From Sorghum bicolor (taxonomy: Eukaryota > Streptophyta > Magnoliopsida > Poales > Poaceae), in assembly GCF_000003195.3 (NCBI RefSeq), contig NC_012876.2, forward strand, positions 58,708,407 through 58,772,406: DNA of 64,000 bases, read 5' to 3'. The position numbers and the translations under genes are program-made. Positions 45,159 through 54,316 of the stretch are shown piece after piece. The stretch's first letter is position 1, and every line of letters starts with the position of its first letter. The notes beneath the pieces were generated by a model, which did not search any database, had not been told where the DNA came from, and saw only the letters and a list, made by a program, of their open reading frames with translations.

Positions 45159-47098
45159 TGAAAGCCCTAGTTTGGTTTTGGATAATTGATGAAACCCTAG
45201 TACTAACCTCTATACTAAGTGTGTGTAGACTTAATGAGGTTGGTACATGTCAAGTGATGGAGCAAGTGATGATCATGGTGATGAAGGTGATGACCACAAG
45301 ATGATCAAGTGCTCAACCTTGAAAAGAAGAAAGAGAAAAACAAAACCCTATGGAGATCAAGGCAAAGGTATTGCTTAGGGTTTTGGTTTTGGTGATCAAG
45401 ACACCATAGAGGGTGTGATCACATTTAGGATAGATAGCCGTACTATAAAGAGGGGAATTCTTTGGCTAAGCGGTTATCAAGTGCCACTAGGTGTCTTTAT
45501 TCATGTGCATGCATTTAGAACCTAGTGAGCTAACTTAACTCCTTCGAAGAAAAAGATTGTGAAAATGCTAACACACGTGCACTTGTTTGTTTACACGTTG
45601 TGGTGTTGGCACACTTTGAGAAGGGAGTTGAAGTTTGAAGGGTAGAGAGAGGATGGGTTCCTCTCTCAAGCTCGGCGGGATTCGGCGCTTTTCGAGAAAA
45701 TGAAGTGCATATTTTCTATTGCGCCGGAGGGAAATTTGGAGAAGTCACGGGAGTGTTTCTCGCTGAGAAAACACTCACCGGACGCTGGCTTCTGGAGCAC
45801 CGGACGCTGCGTCTGAGCGTCCGGTGCAGACAGTGCCTGGCCCAGCTAGGGTAAGGCACCGGAACGATAGGCACCGGACGCTGGCTTGAGCGTCCGGTGG
45901 TGTGCGTCCGGTGTGCGGACGTTTTGCGACCCTCTCTGCGCATGGGTCCGGTGAGCACCGGACGCTAAGGGTGCGTCCGGTGGCTTGCGTCCGGTGACCC
46001 TGCGAGTTTGCGGAGCTCTCTGCGCATGAGTCCGGTGTGCACCGGACGCGTCCGGTGCCAACCTGTTCAGCGTCCGGTGCTCTGCAGGTTACCGTTAGAC
46101 TCTGACACGCGGCTGACGTTGGAGCACCGGACGCAGGTGTTGAGCGTCCGGTGCCCCTTTAAGAGCGTCCGGTGACCCCGTGTTTTGCCCAGTGAAAGAG
46201 CCAACGGCTCTATTTGCTTGAGGGGCTATAAATACGTGTTTGGCCGGCTTGGGGCTAATACTCTTGGCATTCTAACATACTAGACATCCTTGTGAGCCTA
46301 AGCAAACACTTCCCACTCATCTCCTTCATAGATTATACATCTTTGTGAGATTGGGAGTGATTCCAAGTGCATTTGCTTGAGTGATTGCATCTAGTGGCAC
46401 TTGGGGATCGATTGGCTGCGGTTTTCTTGTTACTCTTGGTGGTTGCCGCCACCTAGACGGCTTGCAGCAGCGGAGGTGCTTTGGCACGAGTTGGTGATTG
46501 TTTGTGGCCATCTCCCAGTGATTGTGAGGGGATTTGTACCTTCCCCGGTGGAGAGCCGAAAGGTAACTCTAGTGGATTGCTCGTGTCATTGAGTTACCTC
46601 ACTTGTGGGTAGGTTCTTGTGGTGTCCTAGTGAGGACGAGGTTCGTGCTACACCTCTTAGCCACCGAACCACCAAGTGTTGGTCGACACAACGGGGACGT
46701 AGCGTGCCGGCAAGCACGTGAACCTCGGGAGAAAAATTCGTGTCTCAATTGTGTTTGATTGGCATTCTCCCGGTGCTTGATTGTTTATATTGGTGATTGG
46801 TTCATCCCCTACTTGGTGGTATAATTATCTCATCCTCTCTTTTACTTCCCACAAACTAGAGTAGCTTTCTTGCTTGTGTAGAGACTTTAGGTAGCTCTCT
46901 AGTGTAAGTAGAGACATAGCTCTTGTGTGCCTAGTGATCATATCAACTAGAACTGTTGGATAGGTGGCTTGCAAAACCCCCTTTTAGAGCTAGAGCAAAA
47001 AGCTTCGCTGTGTTATTTACTAACCTCTTGCTCTAGTGATTTTGTAGAATTTTTAAATAGGCTATTCACCCCCCCTCTAGCCATATTAGGACCTTTCA
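45159..47098 (+). mobile_element. Solo LTR, 1,940 bp, with perfect 5-bp duplication GGGGA
   Basis: Begins TGAAAG and ends CTTTCA, which are inverted. GGGGA flanks both sides (45154-45158, 47099-47103). A TATA-like ctataaatacg lies at about 46226-46236, in the expected promoter position. There is no internal domain or second LTR, so the rest was probably removed by LTR-LTR recombination. An unusual palindrome-rich tract at 45775-46185 lies upstream of the TATA box. The superfamily cannot be read from an LTR alone. Confidence 0.88.
45775..46185. repeat. Cluster of CACCGGACG / CGTCCGGTG palindromic words in the solo LTR
   Basis: By eye I count about 6 CACCGGACG and 9 CGTCCGGTG plus a few one-base variants in roughly 410 bp. 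The two orientations alternate, so many neighbouring pairs can form hairpins. The cluster lies just upstream of the LTR TATA-like box. Confidence 0.85.
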
Positions 47099-47634
47099 GG
47101 GGACCTCATCCCGACGGGCGCGTCACCCTAGACGCAGGCACGTCCTTCGATTTCCACACCACCAAATCGAGCTCGTGAGCACGACAACAGCGACACACCA
47201 GCCACAGGACCCCCGCCCTGCCACCACGGGAGCTCGCCGTCGAAGTGGAGCTCGCCGGCGAAGGTAGAAAGCGGCCTTTCCCAATACTCGTCAGAGCATG
47301 GCCACCTCGCGAGCTCGCCATCGAGCGTCGTGGGATACTCCGCGTTGGTAGCCGGAGTACGCTGGCGTCATCGTCCTCCTCGGGTCGAGCCTCCATCGTC
47401 CGCTCCCACACCTCTGCATCGGTGACCGGGAGGTGACGCGACGGGAGCAAGGGCGCTGGCCAAGCCAGGCTCCACAAAAACGGATACCCACCTCGTTCTC
47501 CTAGAGCCAGGCTAGCACCTCCAAAATGGCTTAGCTGGACCTGGCTTCAGACTATTTACAGGCAACCAAACAACTGAAAGTTGGCTTCCTAGAGCCTGGT
47601 TAGGACTTAGCCACCCAACCAAACAGACCCATAG

Positions 47635-47858
47635 TTTTTTGAGTAAACTAGAGGGGCCGTGGCCCCTGCAAAAAATATTTTAAACTTGATGAAAAGAAAC
47701 CAAAGTAGTCAAAGGAGATACAAGTAGGGGAGAAGAAAAAGCGGAAATTAAGAGACAAAAACAGAAACAAAAAAAATCTAATGTAATGATCAATTACAAG
47801 CTTTGGATCTATTGAACAAAGGCTTCTGATAGGTTATCCTTCACCCTTAGGAACACTA
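47635..47858 (-). pseudogene. LINE remnant (minus strand), 3' part, split by nested insertions
   Basis: Minus-strand reading ends in an A-run (the T-run at 47635-47640) after a cagggg...ccccctc-type 3' UTR. Just before it are remains of the ORF2 C-terminus (VKDNLSEAFVQ). The upstream part of the same LINE lies beyond the nested MITE and Ty3 element at 62886-63080. Confidence 0.65.
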
Positions 47859-48082
47859 GCGCCTTGTTTAGATCCGAAAAATTTTCGGATTTTGACACTG
47901 TAACACTTTTGTTTTTATTTGACAAATATTGTCCAATCATGGAGTAACTAGGCTTAAAATATCCGTCTCGCGATTTACAGGCAAACTGTGTAATTAGTTT
48001 TTGTTTTCATCTATATTTAATGCTCGATGCATGTGCCGCAAAATTTGATGTGACATAAAATCTTGAAAAGTTTATAGTTTTT
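47859..48082. mobile_element. MITE, GCCTTGTTTAG family (copy 6), left part, split by the Ty3 element
   Basis: Starts gcgccttgtttagatccgaaaa after CTA (47856-47858) and runs through the family blocks to tttatagttttt. The remaining end, ttttggggtgaactaaacaaggc, is at 62862-62885, followed by CTA (62886-62888). The Ty3 element has inserted near its right end. Confidence 0.85.
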
Positions 48083-51000
48083 TGTAACACCTCCGTGTTA
48101 AGCCTGCATAATGCATATACTTAATTAACCTCAAACCTTCATTAAGCATGGCATAAGCATTATCAAGCATTAACCCTAAATGCATCATCTTTTTTGTGTG
48201 TTGCATTTTGTTTCAATTTAATTAATTGCTTGAGTATTGCTTTGTTAACTAATTGTCCTGCAAACAATTAATCAAGTTGGATCCATGTGCCTAGTCTTCA
48301 AATGAATTAACAAAGTTCTTTGCAAAAGATTTGAGGCATTTTGGAGCAAAAGAAATTACTTTGAAAATAAATTCCTTTTTGCCCTAGGTTCAAAATAAAT
48401 TTATAGTTCATAAATTATTTAGAATTTTGAGTTGAGACCTAAATGAAAGTTGCTCAGTTTAAAATTCTCTACAACTTTTATTTTGGGCACTTTTCATGAA
48501 AAAGCTTTTAAATTTGCCAAATGGTGGCATTTGAGTCAGATTCAAATTTTCAAAAAAAAAAGAGAAAACCAGCGCGAACCGGCAGGCCGGATTTGGCCCA
48601 CACCAGCCCACCGGCCCGCGCCCGCGTCCGCGTCCGCACCCGCGCGCCGCGCGCGTCGTGGCCGACCGGCCACAGGCTGGGAGCGCCACGCGCTCGCCGT
48701 CGCCTGGCTGCCGCGCCGCGTGGCCGGCGATGCCTGGCGAGCGGGCCCCGCCACGGCCGCCTACCCGAAATGGGTCGCGCCTCGTCCCATTTCGCTCGCG
48801 CATTCGCCCGGCCGCGCCTGCCCGCTCCCTCTCTCGCTCTCGCCGCGTCCGCAGCTGCAGCGCGCACGCTCGCCGCGACGCTCGCCGTCGCCGGCGTGCT
48901 CGGCCTCGCCCGCGCCCGCTCAAGTCTCGCCTGTGCGCGCTCGAGCTCCGCCACCACCCGCGCCACCCGTCCGTTCGTGTTTCCGCCGCTGCCATCGTCG
49001 GTGAGGAGGCCGATTCGGCCGTTTTCTTCCGCACCGCCGTGGGCGGGACTCCGCAAACTCGCGCCGCCGCGTCTCCGCCTCCCTGCTCCCTCCTTTTTCC
49101 TTCTTGCGCACGCACCAGGGCCGCTAGACCTCGAATCGAGGGTTCCCGCACTCAATCGTAGCAATGCGCGCGCGTCGGCCACCGCGCAGTGCTCGTCGGA
49201 GCTCTTCTCCGCCGCCGTGCTGCCATGCACGCGGCCGGGAACCTCCAGCGCCCTACGCGCACACCGAGCCGCAGGGTTAGGTCCGCCTCGCGCTCGCACA
49301 CGTGGTGCGCTCCTCGTCGGAGCCAACCGGCGCCGGAGACGGCCGCCGAGCCTCCGTGCCAACCGCCGGAGCGCCGGCCACCGCCTCGGCCTGGTCAGGG
49401 GAGAGGGCGAGGGTTTTGGGCCGAGAGGCTCAGCCTGGCCGCGGCAATGGCCTGCTGGGCCGGCCCATGCGCCAGGGTTTCGGCCCTTTTTTTTATTTGT
49501 TTTGCAGGAAATGTTTCAAATGAAATTGAATTTTTAGCAAGGGCAAATGAGATCCAAATTTGAAGAAATTTGTTTTGTTAGACTTCTACTGAGTAGATCT
49601 GTCTTTGAAAAATATGAGATGTATTTTTTGGTGAATATTTTATGTGGGGATCTATTTAATTGCTTAAATAGCTTAAATCTGAGAAAAAGCATAGTAAATA
49701 GGTTATTGCTCTGAAAAATGTGATTCTTGTTTTGCTAGACTCTATGTGTGGTGTAGTTGATGGAAAAATTAAATGGAATGCTGTTGCTGTGCAAAAATAT
49801 TGGAATATGATTTAATTCCATAATTGGGCTAATTCTTGCATGATTTTTAATAAATAAAGTATGTGGAATTATGCCTTGTTAATTTTTACTAACTTCTCTT
49901 GTGCTAAGTAGTGTTAGATAAAAATATGAAATCTGTTGTTTGACACTTTTCACTGTACAAAGTTATTAAATGTGCTTTTCTGACCAGTAGCTTCATCTTT
50001 TTGTGTAGGCTGCTGTACTTAGCAAAAAGTGGTGAAAAAAATTTATCATAACTCTGTTATAGCATAGAGTAGCTCCTGTAATTTTGTGGAATTTTCTGAG
50101 CTATCTAGACAGAGGTCACAGTTCAAGCCTGTTTATTCCCATGAAATGATAAGTAATAGGATTAAAACGATTTTATGGTTTCATAGCCATTCTTGTGCAT
50201 TTTCGATTATGTGATGCTTGCTGGTTCTTTGTTTTCGCATCCTAGCTGAAATGTGGTGTTGGTAATGAATAGTAGTTCCTTTCTCGTAATTTCGCATTGT
50301 GTGTGTGCGCCTAGCCACATCACTCTTCTTGGTGCACTTCTCTAAGTATTTAGAGAAGAAGTATGCACTTACTCCGTAAATGAGTTAGGTTGTTAGTAGA
50401 AAGGAGATATGCACCTACTCTGTCAAAGATTTATTACTCATCTTCATTCATGATCATCATACCTCGTGCATTCATGATACTTATGCACGTGCATCGCATC
50501 ATACAGGTTCGCAAGAGGACCTCCCGTATTCGGAGATAGAGGAGGACCCGCAGGACGAGCCCCAGCCGGAGGTCTTCCCAGAGGAAGGCCAAGAGGAGTT
50601 GCCGGAGTGCCCAGACCACCGCGCGTCTGACTTTGTGCAAGGCAAGCACCGGAGCATTTACTTACCTATGCTTTCTAACAGTCCAATTGTGCTTTATGAT
50701 TGTTGCATTAAGTATAGGAGTTGTGTGACACCGTTGCTGCATTATATCCTTGCTTTACCATTGATTATCCTACCTTGATATACCCTGCTAGTCTAGGTCG
50801 AGTTTATGCTTAGCCTGCTTAGACGGTAGAAGTCGGGTGATTTCCTGTCATCCGCGAGATAGGTGGTTACTCATGATTGATGGAAGAGCTTAGGTTGGAT
50901 ATCATCTAGTTAATGGCTATGGTGGATAAGTGGAGACTGGACGGAGTCTTGTGGGGTTGTTGGACCATAGTGATTCCGTCTGTGTCGATTAAGGACCGTA

Positions 51001-52130
51001 CCGTTGCTGTACCCCAAGTCATGTTGAACGCATGCCTTATGTTTAGCTGGCCGGATAAGTCGTTCCGACCGCGAAGCCCAACACTATCCGGGCCGGTTTC
51101 TCGATCCGTTCGCACCGTATTGGAGATGGATGGGGGACTACGGGGGCGCGAAGAGTAAGTCCGAGGCCAGCGTGGCTGGCTAAGGCAGTCGGGCGGTTCC
51201 CGGGTACGGTGGTTCTATGCGAGTCCGCGTGCTTGTCTTTCTGGATATGTGCCATGGTGACCTGTAGCTCACTTTAGCGGGTGAGCGTGGTTTGCATAAG
51301 GAATACCCCTGAGCTCAGTAGTAATCGATTCGAATCGCCATCGTTCCTGGACAGTGAACACTTGACTTGAGCTGCACCATCGTAGTAATGATTATGGAAT
51401 GTGATTAACGATGATGATGAGATAAGTTGATGAATATGATTATAATATTACTTGCTTGCTTAATCAGGAATTAATACTATAATGATGCATAGTACAGGTG
51501 CTCACCTAGCATAAATAGGAAGGAATAAGCGGAGTTATTAATTAAATATTGCTTTTGCTTTCCGCAAAGGCGTCGAGCCATCCCCCGATAAAGCCAGTCA
51601 TGCTCCTTGGAGTCTTTTCTTTTGAGTTAGTCGGGTAATTCTAGCTGAGTACCTTCTCGTACTCAGGGTATTTTTTCCCGCTTGTTGTTTGTGCAGACGG
51701 GCATACCTACCACGGGTACTGCGAGACCTGTCTTTTCCCAGTGGACTAGAAGACCTTGGGCAAGGTTAATCTTAGTACTCTTCCTCAACTGCTTTTGATG
51801 GATGGACTCTGGACTGGCACTGTATAAGTTTTAAAGGTGTGAGTTGGGTTGAGCTTTCAAAAATTATCTTGTTTTTTCCGCTATTTGGACTTGAGGAACT
51901 CGGTTTGTAATAACTTTATTTTCCGCACTCTGATGTTGTTGAACTATTTGTGAAATGTTGTAACATGCGAATGGTGACGCTAAACTTGTACGATCTTGGT
52001 TGATGATGATTGGTTTGAAATCCTTCGAGATTTCCGGACTACCGGGTTTATAACGGCTTAAGTGCGACAAACACTCGCTTAGCGAGTGGTGTTTCACTTA
52101 TGCTTTTATAAATTGGTCGGTTCTGTTACA
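48083..52130 (+). repeat. 5' LTR of the Ty3 element
   Basis: Begins TGTAACACC and ends TTCTGTTACA (TG...CA; TGTAACA/TGTTACA inverted). Composition is mosaic: an AT-rich start, a CpG-rich block of about 900 bp (48560-49480), an AT-rich middle, and a short GC-rich exon-like block at 50506-50650. Confidence 0.96.
50506..50778 (+). other. Acidic mini-frame inside the LTR, preceded by a splice-acceptor-like site
   Basis: After atacag an open frame of 90 codons starts without Met. The first 40 residues or so are very acidic and proline-rich (EDLPYSEIEEDPQDEPQPEV), then the composition turns hydrophobic. It is retained in the 3' LTR with one silent-looking change. It could be a leader exon of a spliced transcript, or chance. 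No known domain. Confidence 0.35.
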
Positions 52131-52132
52131 GC

Positions 52133-52144
52133 TGGCATCAGAGC
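52133..52144 (+). other. Primer-binding site, initiator tRNA-Met type
   Basis: TGGCATCAGAGC begins two bases after the 5' LTR and matches the usual plant PBS TGGTATCAGAGC except at one position. Confidence 0.85.
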
Positions 52145-52185
52145 AAGGTTTGGCGGTTACTGTTCACAAGTCTATTTTTTAAAAA

Positions 52186-52188
52186 AAT

Positions 52189-52222
<34 letters not shown>
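52186..52222. repeat. (TA)n microsatellite in the retrotransposon leader
   Basis: An interrupted (TA)n run just downstream of the primer-binding site. Confidence 0.85.
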
Positions 52223-52225
<3 letters not shown>

Positions 52226-52925
52226 TTACAAAATTAAGAGTGTGCCAGAGGTCATATCCTTTATGCCCAAATAAGGACTTTAGGTGGCTATTTGAGTACT
52301 GACATGGGGGTTTTTGCATCATATTTCTATTTCGTTGCTCATACGACATGCAATAGTATGGGTGCCATTCGCTTGAATGGTAATGTATGGTTCCATTTGC
52401 CTCTACGCTTCGGTAAGTGGGAGTTGTGAGAGCATGGTTGTCCAACCAGCAATCTAGGGGAGTGCTAGCATGATACCGGAAGTACTTGCATGTCAAAACC
52501 ATGTACTTACCAAGGTATTTAATTGTGGGTTGTGCCGTCTGTTGAGACGATGCCGTCATTGGACGAGGAGCGGGTAGATGTACTACATGTGCGTGTATTG
52601 GGGATGCACGTGCGTGTGAGTGCTTAATCCTTATTTTCTGCAATGCATTGTTCATACTGCTGGGATGGGCTGAAGTGGATTTTCTGCAGGTACATAACAG
52701 CGATTCGTGTAGAACGACTAGTTATACGCTATGAGAGAACGTTGTATGCCACTGTATACCCGCTAGAATTATTCTTGCTAAGTTTGTGAGGAAGTAAGAC
52801 GCGAGCATACATCATGTTTGTTCATTCCATGTCATTACATTTACCTTCCCTTATAAATTGATTCTTCTAGTAATTAAAATGGGGTTAAATTAATAACTTG
52901 ACTCATCCGGGATAATTTCTGACAG

Positions 52926-53975
52926 ATGGCCCGCACAAAGCAGACGGCTCGCAAGTCCACTGGGGGACGTGCGCCACGTGGACCGCTCGCACCTCGCACC
53001 ACGTTCCGGGAGGGGCACTTCTTGGAGGAGTTTGGGATGCCCACGCTCCTTTGGCGTGTGCTGGCCCATGTGGGGTATACAGAGGAGCAGCGACCTGTGT
53101 ACTCCTGGGTGACTGAGGAGCCGAGCGACAGAGACCGCTTGGTCGCTGTGGAGGTTACCGTCCCACCACTCCACGAGGACTCCGAGTGGGAGGGGTGGCG
53201 CATTCGTGCCTATGGAGTCACGCCAGGAGAGGGGGCTAGCAGGGTTGCCTTCTGTGTCCTACGCATCATCATGGAGCGTTTTCCACTGAGCCTGGCACAG
53301 GCTATGGCGGGAGTGTTTCCTCGAGGTGATCCTACTGACACCTTTTGGGAGCAGTCTCCCAACATGGCACGCTGGCCTGGAATTCATGAGATTGAAGACA
53401 GTGACAACGCAGCGATGAGTGCCATGTTTGCTATGATGCAGACCTTGGACGCTACCCAGTCTTGCATGAACAAAATCAATGGCTGGAACAAGACCTTGAT
53501 GGAGAGGCAAGAGAAGAAGAAGAAGAGGCACTCGGATCGTGTCAGAGATCTGAGGCTTCAGATAGACCTTATCACTGCCACCAGGGATGACGCTGAGGCC
53601 CGTGAGAGAGCTGCCAACAAGGAGATCGCTACCTTGCGTGCACGTGTGGCACGCTATGAGCAGTACGAGCGTAATGCCGACAGGATGATGGCCTAGTTGG
53701 TCGCTGAGAGGAATGAAGCCCGGAACGATGCTCACCAGCTGGGGCACTGGCTTTTTGACCGGGAGCAGTACATCACTCAGCTGCATGAGGACTACCACGT
53801 GCTGTACAACCAGCTACACCACGTTCCCGCACCTGGAGCTGCTGAGATGGAGCCTGGGGTTATTGACCCCGATGGAGGCGAGGAGGACGCTGACCTTCCA
53901 CCTGCACCTGCGCCTGCACCCGACGACGACGTGGTTCTTGCTGCCGAGTCCGACGTTGGTAGCGAGCACGAGTAG
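52926..53975 (+). pseudogene. Extra retrotransposon ORF with a histone H3 N-terminal tail mimic; one in-frame TAG
   Basis: The ATG at 52926 follows gacag, an acceptor-like site. The predicted product starts M-ARTKQTARKSTGG, identical to histone H3 residues 1-13 (R2, T3, K4, R8, K9, S10 included). Position 14 is Arg instead of Lys, residues 15-17 (APR) and 20-21 (LA) match again, and then similarity to H3 stops. There is no histone fold. Residues of about 30-150 form a compact Trp-rich region (WEGWRIRAYGVTP, VLRIIMERFPLSLAQAM) that I do not recognise. From about 190 a lysine-rich start leads into a charged heptad-like region (predicted coiled coil), and the last 40 residues are acidic and proline-rich, ending SDVGSEHE. 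TAG at 53694-53696 is codon 257. The frame continues for 92 more codons without other breaks. This is either a recent nonsense mutation, a readthrough site, or the true end of the protein. Confidence 0.75.
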
Positions 53976-54316
53976 GCTAGTAGTTCCCTAGCTAGTCACA
54001 GCGGCGCTTTTGTCTCTTTCGTTGTTGGCATGTAACCTTTATGAGTATGACTCCTATGTGTTGGATCGTCTTATGTTGTGGTGCTGCCTGAACGCCTCAA
54101 GTCCAGTGTGTGTATGCTGGCAATTTTGGATGATGTATGCCTCAGATGATGTCTTTTATTAAGTAATATAATTAGTGATGTTATGGATTGTGAAAATGAA
54201 TCTTTGTGCCTACGTATTGTTGAATGAATTCATTTTCTTCCAATAATGCACCGGCATGATTATTACATTCGCTTACAATGTTGTAACATCACCTAATGAT
54301 TACTTGATGCTGAAAT

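Larger units (their letters stand above)
44320..47629. mobile_element. Putative DNA element split by a solo LTR
   Basis: Left gtgtgtttggtttgttgg and right ccacccaaccaaacagacc are imperfect inverted ends. CATAG occurs on both sides (44315-44319, 47630-47634) as a candidate target duplication. Without the solo LTR the element would be about 1.37 kb. Its interior has GC-rich exon-like segments (44580-45150 and 47104-47480), including a short plus-strand frame around the LTR junction, but no protein I can name. It could be a transposon carrying a gene fragment. Confidence 0.45.

Noticed and set aside
48459..49563. Long open frames (230-347 codons) on both strands in each LTR's CpG-rich block
   Set aside because: They occur in several frames on both strands at once, have Arg/Ala/Pro-rich composition typical of GC-rich non-coding DNA, and show no domain. 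Conservation between the two LTRs only reflects the recent insertion.
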